A stretch of DNA of 64,000 bases from Paramacrobiotus metropolitanus (lineage: Eukaryota; Tardigrada; Eutardigrada; Parachela; Macrobiotidae), in contig NW_026570274.1 of NCBI RefSeq assembly GCF_019649055.1, forward strand, positions 62,001-126,000. The letters run 5' to 3'. The notes beneath the pieces were generated by a model that was given only the letters and a program-made list of their open reading frames with translations, had not been told where the DNA came from and made no database searches. A program made the position numbers and the translations under genes. Positions 11,262-25,100 of the stretch are shown here, piece by piece. Numbering within the stretch: position 1 is the stretch's first letter; every line of letters begins with the position of its first letter.

Positions 11262-12932
11262 TTATTTTTTTCCTGTGTAACCGGTATTGTATCCCGTCCC
11301 GTATCCACTTCCCGTTCCAGTTCCATATTGTCCATACATGCCGGTATTACCGTACTGTCCAGTTCCATATTGATTATACCCCGTTCCATATTGCCCACTA
11401 CCAGTACCGTACTGATTGTAGCCGGTACCGTATCCCGAACCGTATTGTCCGGTTCCGTATTGGTTGTTATATCCCGTACCATAGCCACTGCCGTATTGTC
11501 CCGTACCGTATTGATTATTGTAGCCGGTGCCAGTGCCGTACTGTCCGGTACCGTATTGGTTATAACCGGTGCCATATTGGCCGGTTCCGTACTGATTATA
11601 GCCGGTTCCGTACTGGCCAGTGTTTCCATATTGGTTGTACCCCGTTCCGTATTGTCCCGTACCGTAACCGTACTGATTATTCATCGGATACCTGGTAACG
11701 TCAATAGTAAAGGTAGGTCAGCCCATAAATCGGCTGATCGGGGAAAACCGTAAAGTAAAACAACACGACTAATGTATTTTTTCATCGGAAAGTTACTACC
11801 AGATTTTACCCGGTTATATAATATATGTATCAGTATGCAATCACGGGAGCAAGCTGATGACTTTGCATGCATGAATAATGCATCCATAGTCCGTTATACA
11901 ATGTGCTATGTTATGCATCTTACGGTTTTACCGTAGCATAAGGTAAGATGCTTATTTTACGAGCATGTTTGCAGTACATAAGTATTGTTTTATTAGTGTT
12001 TTAAGTACTGCATACGGCGAATGCTCATGTAAACACGCTATATAATTTATTACCCGGATTGGCCGTATCCAAATCTGCAACGAAACATAATTTACTAGTT
12101 TAAAATTTCATTACGCACCAGTCGGAAATATTTTGATCCAACAAATAAGCAAATACTGGAAAATTCCAGGCTTACGTACGTTCTAGTTCGCAGTAAAACC
12201 GTACTTACTTATTCAAAATCAGCGCAGATGTACTGCATATCCTATATTCCGTTAAAAATTGTTTACGTTATCGAAACTTAAATTACATTTTAAATGAGGA
12301 GTTTCCAACTATTGTTTTTACTGCAACAAGCAGAAAAGTTAAAGAATGCTATACATGTACCCTTTTCCTATGATATAGTAGCATTAGCAAAAAGAATACA
12401 TTTAGTTTAGAGTCCAAGACATAGACTCTGAAATTTGTGATTATGAACGAAAGCTACGATAGAAACAAGTTTATAATTGAGCAATGTACTTTTATTCGTA
12501 CCCGGTTCCGTATTGTGAATTGTATCCTGATCCATACTGTGAATTATAACCACTTTGTGGATATCTACAAAGTACAAAGTGTAGATTCAAAATTACACGA
12601 ATAAACAATTTTGCCAATACGTATACTGTACGTATAAAGAGGCAACAAAACGAGTGAGTATTTAGAGTAAGTACTGAGTCTATGATGATTTAAAACTGGC
12701 ACTTTCAACAGGATTTAGGTAAATTGATTTAATTCATATAAATTAATGTAAGAATTACTCACATAAACTGAACTCATAATGTAATTTCTTACACAAAACT
12801 AATAGAACTGAGCAGTTCTGATACATTGTCGAATAGTACTTACTGAGACGTTAAGGTATAAGATGATTGGGCATTAACATATGATAACGCTAAAATCCCG
12901 CAAGCGATTAAAACTGAATGTGCACCGGTCAT
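11262..12932 (-). CDS. Secreted Tyr/Gly/Gln-rich repeat protein (main isoform)
   Basis: Predicted two-exon gene. Exon 1 (12932-12844) encodes a clear signal peptide: a short N-terminus, the hydrophobic run SVLIACGILALSY, then likely cleavage after VNA. Its donor is CA|GTAAGT (phase 2). Exon 2 (11691-11262) has the acceptor TTACCAG and completes a Gln codon in frame. The mature protein, about 150 residues, is almost only G, Y, T, Q, N and S in repeats such as NQYGTGQYGTGY, ending GYTGKK. No globular domain. Such composition is known from silk-, glue-, cuticle- and condensate-forming proteins; its role here is unknown. An AATAAA on the coding strand lies at 11147-11142. Exon 2 also opens with its own ATG (11684), so an unspliced, leaderless product cannot be excluded. 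Two further terminal exons in the intron fit the same donor (see separate entries). Confidence 0.7.
12050..12074 (-). CDS. Possible third last exon of the Tyr/Gly-rich gene
   Basis: Acceptor GTTGCAG followed by A and codons for FGYGQSG and a stop (TAA at 12052-12050). The phase again matches the signal exon donor and again restores Gln. At 25 nt this is short enough to be chance; the matching phase, composition and position between the other two exons are the support. Confidence 0.4.
12492..12564 (-). CDS. Alternative last exon of the Tyr/Gly-rich gene
   Basis: Acceptor TTTGTAG at 12565-12571, then A plus the frame YPQSGYNSQYGSGYNSQYGT, then GYE and TAA at 12494-12492. Joined to the signal-peptide exon (12932-12844) the phase is exact and restores a Gln codon (CA+A). 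The product would be about 53 residues, a short version of the same Tyr/Gly/Gln composition. It is the nearest acceptor to the signal exon, so it could be the default splice. Confidence 0.65.
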
Positions 12933-13036
12933 TTTCGATACAGTACGTTGCGGAGATTCCAGGTGAAAACTGTACGTCACATAAACTATCAAAATCGTAG
13001 AATCACCGATATCCCTATAAGTACCGGGTCGACGTG

Positions 13037-13042
13037 TTTATA
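13037..13042 (-). promoter_or_regulatory. Candidate TATA box for the Tyr/Gly-rich gene
   Basis: Minus-strand CTTATAAACACG lies about 105 bp upstream of the signal-peptide ATG at 12932, leaving room for a start site near 13010 and a 5' leader of about 75 nt. Confidence 0.35.
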
Positions 13043-14780
13043 AGGAACAGCTGATAAATGTTTAGCAGTTTGCTTAGGCAGAAGAAATGTGTACCAATCA
13101 GCTGAAAAGCTGGTGATTGTGTACCCGGCAACCGCACCGTGTAGACGCATTTGGCCACTGTACAGTGTGTGTGCTCAATGGTTGGAATTCTTCACTAAGG
13201 CGTTTGCTGACAAACATCATCGGTAAACAGACTGTAATAACCTTGGCAGCGCTAGTGGCACTAACGCTAATATATCCATCATTATCCATCATCAGGGAAG
13301 AGATTACGTGGTCAATTATGGACACACCCCGTATGCGCCGTGTTACGTTGCTGTATAACCAGTATATATGCATTCCTTATCGGAAAAATTCGTTTCCGCG
13401 TTGGGGGCGTTGAAAAGAGTGCAATCATATGAGCCATAAATTCTATATATAGCTCAGCGGAAAAAAATTATGCTCATTCACAAATTATGAATAGGACTAT
13501 CGTGTTATAAAGTGCATGTAATTTTATGCCGCATTTCGCTCTACAAACCTATTTTATTTGAGTAGAGTGCGGAATGTTAAAGGTTAATAGTGTGGCAGCA
13601 ATGTTTTAATTTCGCTCTGGAACTTTTACGGTGTGTATAGCAAAGCGTTTGCTGCAGTTTTAACTGGAAAGTTCTAGACTGATGCGCCAGGCTGCAATAT
13701 AAACGTGTGCAACAGCTTGAAAAATTCTCATCTTTCTTAGTAAAGAAATCCAGGCAATAAGTTTGAGTGGAGACATCTAATAAATAGTGACACATGTCGG
13801 ACTGCAGCATATTATGTCGATGGGCTATCATTTAATTAGGCCATCGATGACAAACAGCTTCATCTCATCAACCAAATTACTCGGTTTAATAGCCAATCTT
13901 TAAGAAACTTCCTGGGAAAAAAATTTCGGAATTCAGTGCAAAGACTTAAAAATCATCTACATGTTTGGGTAGTTTTTGCGGTTTTTGGTCCGGTGTTTTT
14001 TAGAAATAAATAAAACGGCACAGTAAAAGATATTTATTTTACTACAACGATGCTTTAATTTTACTTATAAACAAAGTATAAAAAACGTCGATGAATACCA
14101 GATTATTTTGTAACGTGTTATACTGTTTAAAAAGGAAATCAGACTTTCAAGGAGACCCAAGCCATCGATCGATACAGACCAACAGCTGGTGGTATTCCCA
14201 TCACATTAAAGGATTCAACCCGCCCTCTCGATCGACCAGGCATGGAAAGCGCGCGCGACACAAAAAAACTAAGCAATACATCCCGGATCGATTCCGGAAC
14301 GATTCAGCATCAAATCTGCATACATATTGTTAACAACATATACAACATGCCGGGGAACACAACCGGCACGCACGGCTCCATCGATCTCTGCCCCGGTAAT
14401 AATACAGCTACATACTGTATATACATTATACAGCAGATTCTAAGCCGGCCGGAACCAGCGATGATCGGCCCGTGTTTAGGAGCGTGACTTGTAGCATTGT
14501 GCTCCGGTGGAAGTCAGGATAACATGCGCCCGGCTTTTCTCCTTCTCTACACCGTGCTCTGACATGCCCACACATGTTGGCATGCGGCCCCCAGCCCAGC
14601 CGTCGTGCCGCCCGCCCATTTCCGCCTGTTCCGTTCCAGTCTGTTACGCGTGCTGCGCCGACGCACATATACTGTCCGGGTTCATTTAACACGGTTTATG
14701 CGGGATTGGTTACACGGCTTTTGAAGAGCGTTGTTGTATAATACAGTCGGATACGTATAGTGTGAACCAATGTCTGCTGT

Positions 14781-14845
14781 ATGTCGCTGAGAATAAAGAT
14801 ATGGATATGTCGCTGATAATAAAGATATGTCGCTGATAATAAAGA
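14781..14845 (+). repeat. 20-bp tandem repeat, three copies
   Basis: The unit ATGTCGCTGATAATAAAGAT occurs at 14806-14825 and 14826-14845 exactly, and at 14781-14800 with one change (GAGA for GATA), separated by ATGGA. Confidence 0.9.
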
Positions 14846-17800
14846 TCAACATCAATTATTATTATAAAAAAACAGCCATACTTGGCGATTGCCTTAATCG
14901 CCTAGCTTTCTCGAAAACGCATTGATTTACCTACTCAGCAATTTATTAATCGGGAAGTAGACAGAACATCATCTTTGCAAAGTACCGTATAACTAGGTTT
15001 TATCTAGCCAAGTGTATAGTGTAGGATTTTTTATCTGTTCGCGTTTTCTCAGATTTTGTTTCGATTTTCTTCGAACACGTATCTCAGCAAATTATCTGTA
15101 CTGAAAAAAACAACACAATTTTCTGTAATTGCTGTTGCGTGTACAGTGTGCGAAAGCGAAGCGCATGAGATTTCCGCGCGGGTTGTTTTTCCCATGAGTG
15201 CAACCCGTGAGAAACTAAAACCCCTGATTATTTTCCACATAAATTTAGCGGATATTATAAACATCTCCAAATTCGACGTGCCTAATGATTGCATTTAAAA
15301 ATTGATGCCGGTGTTTCTGTACTAAATCCGGTAAAAATAACCCACTGGACTCAAATTACCTCCGCGCGCGGTCAGGCACCCTTCGGTCGCCGCTGCGGAG
15401 CCGCAAACTGCATTCCATGGGCTGGGGAACGTCTGAAATTCGTCTAGTATTTCATCATCGTAAATCTTCTCTGATTTCCCGCATGAAGAGCGCGCCATTT
15501 CCCCCGCACCGCTATCATTCCTCCCCTGGCCCAAATAATACAAAATTGACTCCAATATGCGGCCTGCGCGCGATGTGGTTACGTTATATAGTCCGGCAAT
15601 TCGCCATGCCGAGAGTGAATGATCTCTTAAGCATTCTGGCAACTATAATATTCCCGGCCTTTCTGAGATGATTGATGTCTATTTGCTGTCACCGTTTAGC
15701 CGACATATATACCATGTTTTCTCCCGCTCTCTTTCCGCCACTAGCCAGAAACTAGCCAAGAAACATCACTGATGATTTATAATTAGACTGTAAAAACATT
15801 CAGCACGTCGCGATCGTCGTCGTCATCGTTTTGCGCATATGTTCAGATGATCTGCATCTTTGCCGGCCCGCATTGTGCTTGCGTGTTGTAGATGGTTAAT
15901 ACGTACTGCTTGGGGAAAAACATATCCACATGAACGGCCAATCTACGCGCCGGGATACTCTGTGTTGTACGATACTTGGGCCGTTTTCTCAACGGGGCAA
16001 CTGGTGTGTGCGGGTGTGTGTGTGTGTGCCTGTCTGTTTTGGTGTTGGATATGTAGTCCAAATGGGAACGATGTGCAGTTCCCAGTGGATCGGTTTTGTA
16101 CTGGTACTGGGCACTTATCTTCGCCTCTTCGATATAAACTCTGCGCGAGAATTGATGCAGTACTGCAACTGGAAACATCATCGGTTGAACTAGAATTAAC
16201 TTCTTTAAATCAAAACTTGACCCATACTTTACAGGATTTTTAGGAAAGAAATTTTTTCCCGATCGTAAACGGTGCTGGTATATGCTGGGACAGCTAAACA
16301 GATCTTTATCTTATTTATTTTCGCTATCAACGAATCCCAATATGTAAAGTACAAGAAACGGCAATTGATGGATCGCTGTTATTAATCAATCTATATAACT
16401 TTATTCACAGTTTTGACGCTGATGGCGACTATGATGGCAGGCACATACGGAGAAAAATTATGTAAAGTTGTGTACTGGTTAATAATTTGACATAACCAAC
16501 ACTTTTACTATTAACTGCACTGTTAAAATTCGACACGGACGAACACGAGCTCTGCAACGAGAGAAACTAACCAGCAGTAGCTAACAGACATGGCACGCAT
16601 AATCGTAGTGCAGTGTCTCCTGACACATTAACCCCATTCATAAAATTAATGATGTTACATTTATTGGACGAAGGTTTAGAATTACTCAAAATCGCGATTG
16701 CGCTTAGTCCACAAAATTAATTTTTTTTTATTTTCGCGTAAAAACTGCATGATCGGCCTATCGGATGATTAACATTAACCGGCTTTACTGTGCAAGGGTC
16801 GGCTGCGCAGAATCGTCGCATCCCTGTTGAGCCGGTACCATCATTTCCCACACCACTCTACATCCTTCTGGCGTCTACATAGTGTAATACACGCCAACGG
16901 CAGTCCCTCGTAAGACCGGTTTCTTCTTACACACACATCCACACAGTAACAAAACCCCCGCACACGACCGATATCCAGTGCACACAGCGGCAACATAAAT
17001 TCTCTTGATTCCCAAACCGGCTGGGTATGTACAGGCCATTTCACTGCATTTGTACACACATATTATATTTATCGGGGAAATTACTCCACACACCATCGAC
17101 CAACATATATTTATGGACGCTGTATCCCGTGTAAATCGCCCAGAGGATTAGTTATTATGGATTATGTCTAAATGGATACATGCCATTTACCGGCTACATT
17201 ATGGGATTACGCACAAGGTAACAGGTATTTCTTATGTTTGTCTAGCCTTTCTTATACCGCACTGTAAAGACGCGATCAGCACGCAGGCATTTTAACCGGG
17301 TGCAGATTGATTATCCCCGTTTTCCGGAGTTATGTTTGCTGCGTGTGTGTATATACGGCTGTTTGTACATGTAGATCGGGGGAAGAGCATTATGTGGGTT
17401 TGTTGGTGGGACGCGGGGAAAAGGAGGTTAAAGTCGCTTTTATGTTTAATCAGACTCCGTGTTATGCATATATGTATCTCTGCCTGCTGGCTGCTCTTTC
17501 TCCACTCTGTCTCCCTGCTCTCTGACTCCTTTTTATCCCCTCTCTATCGGACACACACACACAAACGCTCTATATTGATTTTGCTGCCTCTTGGACGCGG
17601 GAACGCGCGTAGGGGCCCTAATTCACTTTGTTTCTGCCGTTGGCTACACTCTCTCTCCGCTCTCTTCATCCGCTTGGTGCCTGCAGATATCCGTTGTATA
17701 CAGTATATGTACATGGGGGCCAAAACGTTTTAAACTGCTGCCTCGATTAAGGGAAACGGGAATCGCTTTTAAGGCCTTTAGTTGGCAAATTGTCCAATGA

Positions 17801-20800
17801 GGATGGCTACAAGGTTTTCCCGGGCAACCGCTGCAGCATCTGTCCGCTGGCGAGTTTCTCCCATAATTCAGGCATGCGTTATACGCCATCCAGGGTGGAA
17901 AACGTGATGTTTTTTGGTCGGATTCCATTAAGGGTGCACTTTAGGAAGGGAAAAAACTTGCGATTCAAGTGCTATTGCACAAAGAAGAGGAAGACTTTTC
18001 CGCGCCCGATTATTCCTTTTACTCCTTTCTTGAAAATTTTTTTAATTAACTTGCTTAATCAGGTTTTTGCATTCGTAAAAAGTGCCGGTTTGCACGACAA
18101 AATTAGGATGGGATAGCGGTAGTTTGGAAGATAAGGGTAATCGGATGCGTCTTTCGTTTATAAACAACATCGTCAGTGTAATGGTGATTTACACTAACCA
18201 TTAACCGAACGTTAATGTTTGAGAACATCTTCCAACGGGTAGAATTTTATGAGCAGCGCGTTTATTTTTCTTCCTTACACACAGCGCCACTCCATGGCGC
18301 GGTGATGTGGTAAAACGACGAACGACGCAGTAGATGTGTTTATGGATGCGATCCATTTAGCACAGTGTTTACTCGTGCCAGATGTTGAGTGAGGCGAACC
18401 GGGTGCGAACAGGCCCGTCCACTAACATAGCAGCAATAATATTATATCCCCTCTCTTCCCTACAACAACAGCCCAAAGAAAAACGTTTTGATTAAATGCT
18501 GACTCAAGCCGATCCCAGCCGGCTGAGGTAGTATTTTCATTAAGCCGCGCCAAACATGAATCACATAATCAATATCTTTTATCGGCATAATCCGGCTATG
18601 AAATATTAATAAGTGCGCCGTCTGCTTAGGACCAATCGCGCGCCCCATCGATCGGGGGCGCAAATCTATACTACGGTGTATAGACTTGCATAAAGTTGCA
18701 CGACATCCTGAGTATCATTAACGCGATGTAAATACACGCCGTGTTGACCGACCAGGTCACCAGGTGCTAGGCTGTTTTTTTCCGGGATAAACGCCTATTA
18801 ATATACCATATATGACGTGACCTCGATCTCTCGCTTTCTGACGTCAGGCTCGTTTCGTGGTTTCTTGAAGATGATGCGGTGATGATGCGTTGAAGCAAAT
18901 AGACATTGTCGGCCGGTATCATTATGAGGATGTAAACGATTAACGCCCCGATGACGTCGGAACCCGAATGAGTGCGATCGTGTTTATGGTCTTGCAACCG
19001 GGGCTTTTATGAACCACTTCCGCCTGCCGGGCATCCATCGGTGTATACAGTTCGTATGGGATGAAGATGGGTTTATATTGACATGCCGACTCATTCTTTC
19101 CTTGCTGCAATAGCTGAAACAAAAACACTCAACCAGCTTTCCAGCCCACTCTACAAATAAAATAGTAGCAGGCGCCGGATGCAGTTTAAAAAAGTTTTCG
19201 TTGCTGCCCCGATAACAATGACTTCGCACAAAAATTTTGACGATATCAGCACATAATTCATCAATCCATAAAAAGAATTGATCTGGCTTTCTCTTAACAA
19301 ATTTCTGTAGTACTAATGGTAAGAAATCTGAAAAAAAACCGGCAAGTTTTTTAGTTAAGAAAATTTGCTTATGTCTTTTAAGTTTTTTAAATTATTTTGC
19401 TCAGAAGCCGATGAATTCGGCATGTTTAAGAGAATTAATAAATCTAGTGCAGATATTTGCTGTTTTGATATTTCGCTATATAAAAATCGATCCTGGGCTT
19501 TTGTTGGGAGGCGTCCATGTCAACACCGTAGCTCTGTGCACGCGTATTCTACACAAAGATTTCTGCCTTGGAGAAAAGGAGATTTCCAGTCCATTAACAG
19601 TGTCTTTTGTCATTCACACGACCGTGCAAATTGTCCCACTGTGTGCACCAGACACGATTGTCCCGCGAGCCTGACAGTGCGCTCACGGTTTAAATAGCGA
19701 ACGGCGTGCGCCCGGATTTTAATTTATCGGGAGGATGCTGGAAACGGCGTGAGCGTGAGCAGAATACCGGACCAACCCGCCAAAAGTCACGACAGAATTT
19801 TTTCTTACCAAGAAATACGGTGACAAAGCGCCATTGAACAGAAAAACGACAAAGAGCAAAAGTTTTCTTCCCGTTTCTTAAAGAAAGTAGGTTGCGCTAT
19901 AATACCAGTGCACATTGAGGCCAAACGTCTTCAGCGGTATTTGTGCTTCTGCCTGAATATGTATTGTCGCTGCCAATTTTTTTCTCCCGGCCCGGCGACG
20001 CGACCAATGGTAATATGGGCTTGTCATTCAGAATAAGCTGGCAACTTTGTCAAGTGGCTCGCTCTGTCTGTCTGCTATGCGTTGTGTAACTTGTGTTGTG
20101 TGTGTCGGTTCTCCCTCGGTCTCTCGTATACGCCGTTGTGACTGCTGATGCGCAGTGGCCATATATTGACACGTGTCAGCGCAACAAACAGCTTTTCCTG
20201 GAGTATGACAAAATGCTCCCATGAGGGAATAATACTCCAATCTTCCATCGTGGCCTTGTTAAGCATGGACATACAGTTAAAAATCAAGTATCGTGTCATT
20301 CCCCTTCTGAACATGCGCGAGACGCGCATTGTACGGGGAAAACGCGGTTGATTGGTCAACCGTTGTCCGCATGACAAAAGCCATACAATGCATCCTAATT
20401 TAAAGCAGCTAGTTTTCAACCATGGAAAAAACTGACTGAACGCACACAGTCTTCCGGGTTGGTTGGCATGGCGTCTTTCGGAGATTGTCATCTCCCGTAA
20501 CGCCGAAGGTGCAATTAGCGCTTATTTCCGTCGTGTACGTCTCGTGGCGGTTTAACGCAAGGGACCGTTTCCCCTTTCGAAAATGGAGGTCAGCCAGGTC
20601 ATCGTTTACACATTATCCTTCTTTCTCGTTTCTTTTACATTTCCCTTGGTAACCACCAATACCCGAAAACGGCAACGGCCCCGTTTCCATTTTGGGCACA
20701 TCGGCGTATAGATACGCAGAAAAACGGATTGGACGTTAAACTTGATTAAGACATAGCTGCTGTTTGATCTCATCAAGGCATGACTGGGAGACTAAATATG

Positions 20801-22168
20801 CAGTTGAGCGGAAACGCAGCAACGCGGATAGCGGATCGTGGTAGCATGTATACAGTATGCGCGGAGGGAGCAATATTCCTGCCACCGTCTCAATGATATT
20901 TTCTCATTAAGTTGCCAATGTTTGCCTAACGGACGGGATTGGGCATTGATTGTCTGTTGGCCGGTTGTGTGCGGCGTCGTCGCTGCTGTGTGTATGTCAG
21001 TCAGATGTACAGTGTGTGTGTATTTGTGTGGACAAAGTAGCCGAAAAGGAGCTTTCCCATCCGGTGCATTCTCTTCCCTGCTACTGCCTTCTTCCCGCCC
21101 GAAAACCGGCTTAACCCACATTAAAAAAATACTCTGTTTGTCCAATCTATTGTGCTCGTTGCGTGGAGTGCCCCGCGCAGAATGGCCGGCAGGGGAAAAG
21201 TGTCTCTTCGTTTTCCTTTTTGACAAGCGCTCTATTGTGCTCGTGCAGCACACAGACTATATTTGTGCCATCGTCGAGGAATCTCTTCCATATTGAACAA
21301 TTTCTTACAGAAAACTTCAAAAAAATTGTAGCAATTTTGTAGCAAAAATCGTGCTTTTTGCCGAAATTTCTTAAATCTTTTTGAACGATTTAAATCTTAA
21401 CCATTTTACATTGAATTAAATTACACTTCGTTAATCAAAGAAAGACCTTCATTTAAGCGAGACATCGTGACGAACTTTTTTGTTCGGATAAACCATCCGC
21501 TCGCCACTGCTCTCGAGCACACACATTTTCCCATTTAAATTCGCACATGCCTCGCAGCGATGATGCTGGAATAATATGGATCCGCTGGTGATGTGTATAT
21601 GGACGCCGGGAATGGAGCAAACGCGCCCCGGTCTCTGCGTCGCTTTCCTTGTATCTCTTTTGACTTGATTCCCTGCTAACCATTTTTATAGCATGTTAAT
21701 GGATTAACTTCATCCGTGTGCTTGTGTATATATACGCGTCTGCGTTGGGTGCGCTGATCGTTTGCCAGGCAGATGGCCCCGCGCATTCCCGACAATACAC
21801 CAGGGCGTCCACGATGCGGGACGATTAGGCGAATTCGCTGTGTGTGTCGGTCTTTCAGTTAATTGATCATTTTGCCGCATGATAATTTCTCGGAATGATC
21901 CGATCGTGTTCTACAGGATACCGGCTGCGGGGACAGCAACGCATTAATCCACAACATTACCCGCATCTCCAATGCCGCTACGGCATCATCCGGACGCTGA
22001 GTCCTCGCCACTGCAAAGGTCACTGCTCTTGTTAATCTGTCCGGTCGTCGCCGTTGTCACCGCCGCCATCATTCTCTCCCGCCTCGCCTGCACCGCACCG
22101 ACGACCATCCCCCGTCAGCCGGATGTCGTCCGGGCCGGCATTGATCGGCAGGATTGTTCTGGTTTGTG

Positions 22169-25100
22169 ATGGAATTGCGCGCTATTGTGCAGGCACTGAT
22201 TGTCGGCATAATATTACTCGGCTACTGCTATGATCAATGTAAGTTCTTTGAGTGTTGGATATGCGGAAGGGTTTTTGCGGGAAAACCCCGATTATAACAT
22301 TATGGCTCTTTTACAGGCGCGGCTTCGGAGGACGAGGAACGGCTTGTTAGGGATTTATTGGCCAGATATAATCGATTAGTGCGTCCGGTCACCCATATGA
22401 ACGACACAGTCCATGTGCGGTTTACCTTGATATTGTCATTGCTCATTAGTGTGGTAAGCAGTTTGCTCGTTCAGTCCAGCTACCGTAGATTAATTTAGAG
22501 CAGCTTATTTCCTTTAAAGTGAAGTAAGGAATTAAATTCTTCAAATATTCTGTAAGAGCGTTAATAAATGTTTAATTAGTGTGATTACTGTACTCTCGCA
22601 AAGCCATTAGACTCGTTTTCGTAATACCATGTCATTTGCTTCCTGAGCCTTGTGTAGAGATAAGTGAATTCCGGAAGAGCAACAACCATGCAGAATTTGG
22701 TAGAGCACGTAGATCGACGCAGTTCCAGTAATCTGCTGTAATTGTTTATGACAAAGAAATCAATAACTGCGTTGTAACTTGTAAGTCATATGGCTTTTGC
22801 GAGTCAGCGGCATTTTCGTTGGATATCTTAAAACAGTAATCACCATTTAAATTAATCATCTTATTTGGAAGTAAAAGCCAATTTTTGTACATCATCAGCA
22901 AAGAATCTATTATCCACTCTTTAACTCTTGATTTACTATTCTGAATATATGAACACTACCAGGAAGTACTTTGGACTTAAATGACGATTAACAATATCCG
23001 TTGTATTTTCAGCAAGAAAAGGAACAAGTGATGAAAACTAATGTTTGGTTAGAATTTGTAAGTGTCCCATTTATTACTGAAATATTTTAATGCTTATATA
23101 TAAATACAATGTGATTATCCTGCGCAGAAATGGAAGGATCCTCAGATGGTATGGGATCCGGCAAATTACGGCGGGGTGACGACCATCCGGCTGCCGGTGG
23201 ATAAGATCTGGATACCGGATGTGGTCCTAATCAACAAGTAAGTGCGCACTGCACCTTGTCGCGGCATTTCCGCTAGAAAGTCACAGTGCTAGAATCAATG
23301 TCGGCGTGGATAAATATAACTCGTATATACTGCAGCCGGCATGATTGTCCATTCGGTTGTTGCAGCGATCGATATGTAATCACTGATAGAATGCTTATGT
23401 TTGCAGTGCGGACGGAAAATGCTGTGGCTGCCTCCTTCCATTTACAAATCGACTTGTGATATTAAGGTGCATAACTTTCCTTTCGATGTAAGTATCCATT
23501 TTAATTCTTCACTGACGTAACCGTATCATCTGTAGAGTAGGTTTTAATGCTCGCCTAATCTGGATGCATCGGTATTAATTTAAGTTTCCATATCAGTGTT
23601 ACGGGGTTTACGTTATCTTTAATTTATATTACTCAAATGAAGTGATTTCATAATATGCTAGCTTTGCAATTATGCAAGTATGTGTAACGATGCAGCAGAG
23701 CGTTAGCTGCTTTCTTGGAAATTATTCATGATATTTTTGGAAAACGGGAATATATGGGGATTATATCCAACCAGGATGATGTTTATTCGTACGATAATCT
23801 GCCGGTATTTACCTTAAACCCATTTTATGCATGAACGACACTCTGTATAGTAGCGCCAGCGGCGCATTAACGAATCAGCATGCGGCTGAAAGGGTGCGGA
23901 CGCAAATGAGCGCGTTAAAGAGACAAATCTTTCCAGCAATAAGGCTAATCAAAACGATTCATCATGCAGGTGTACACTGTACAGACTACAAACTACAAAG
24001 TGCATAGCGGTGCCTCGTTGAGCGGGTAATACAGATAAAAACAATCAAGTGTGACATGGGAAAAGCCCTTTTTATAAGGTTTCTGAGAGTAATATCTATA
24101 TTTGTTCCAGTAAAAATACATAGCATTTTAAAAGTGGTGCAATACTGTAGTTTGTCACAATATGGAATTTGTTTAAGTTTAATTAAAATGGTAACTGGAA
24201 ATGGTTAGTAATCAGCAAGATAATCGAGGGGGATTGAAATTTATTGCAATACGTTAGTTAGGCAATGCACAGATACATTGTACATTAATACAACTCATTA
24301 TGCAAGTGCATGTACATTAATTTAGCACCTGATTGTAGGAGCAAATCTGCGATATGAAATTCCAGTCATGGACGTATAACGCCGACGAGGTCAACTTGGA
24401 CTTCCGCGAGGATACCAACCGGCTGGTGGACCGCTCCGGCTACCAGAGAGCGGCACATGGGACCTGGTGATGGCCATCGGTTTCCGCAACACCTACCGCA
24501 AAAGCGACAAAGACCCCAACATGGTGGACATCACCTACAAGATCATTATCCGCCGCAAGACCCTCTTCTACACCATCAACCTGCTAATCCCCACCGTACT
24601 GGTCAGCTTCCTCTCCGTGCTGGTCTTCTATCTGCCGACGGCGGCCGGTGAAAAGGTCGCCCTCTCCATCTCTATTTTGCTCACCCTTAACGTCTTCCTC
24701 CTGCTGGTGTCTAAACTGTTGCCGCCGGCCGAGCAGTTGCCCCTCATCGGCACCTACCTTCTCTTCACCTTCCTGATGAATCTTGTCTCCATTGTCGTCA
24801 CGGTCATCACGATCAATATCAATTTCCGCAGTCCCAAGACGCACACCATGCCCACGTGGATCCGGCGGGTGTTCCTGGGGTGGTTGCCGGTTATCCTGCT
24901 CATGCGCCGCCCTAAGAAACCCAAGCGCTCCACACCGTACCGCTACGCCAAGCCGGAAGAGGGCAACCACACCGGCGGACGGATGCCGGGGGATCTGCAG
25001 CATCAGCGGACAACGTACGCCCGAAGTGCCTCACCCGGTCCGCCGTCGTCGTCGGCCGCGGACCGCGGAATGTATGATGCCATGGAGATGGTGGAGTTCC

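Larger units (their letters stand above)
12933..22168. other. 9.2-kb interval with no convincing gene
   Basis: Open frames here are short, overlap on both strands and show no recognisable family or paired splice signals. The interval holds GT/CA-rich stretches (about 16010-16035, 17340-17360, 21000-21030), T-rich and C/T-rich tracts (17470-17550, 20595-20645), a 20-bp tandem repeat at 14781-14845, and GC-richer sequence around 14460-14660 and 15360-15560. It lies upstream of the nicotinic receptor gene, so distal regulatory DNA or unrecognised non-coding RNA is possible. I cannot demonstrate either. Confidence 0.5.

Noticed and set aside
11117-11753. Two long plus-strand open frames (193 and 191 aa)
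   Set aside because: They are antisense shadows of the Tyr/Gly repeat exon; periodic repeats keep all frames open.
13098-13413. Open frames of 91-98 aa with a hydrophobic stretch
   Set aside because: No domain, and an equally long frame on the other strand.
14091-14692. GC-richer block with several frames
   Set aside because: No coding signature recognised; frames conflict between strands.
16005-16040. GT-rich tract
   Set aside because: Ordinary microsatellite, too short and impure to be notable.
20792-21296. Overlapping frames of about 150 aa on both strands
   Set aside because: Low-complexity, no family resemblance, no paired splice sites; opposite frames cannot both be supported.
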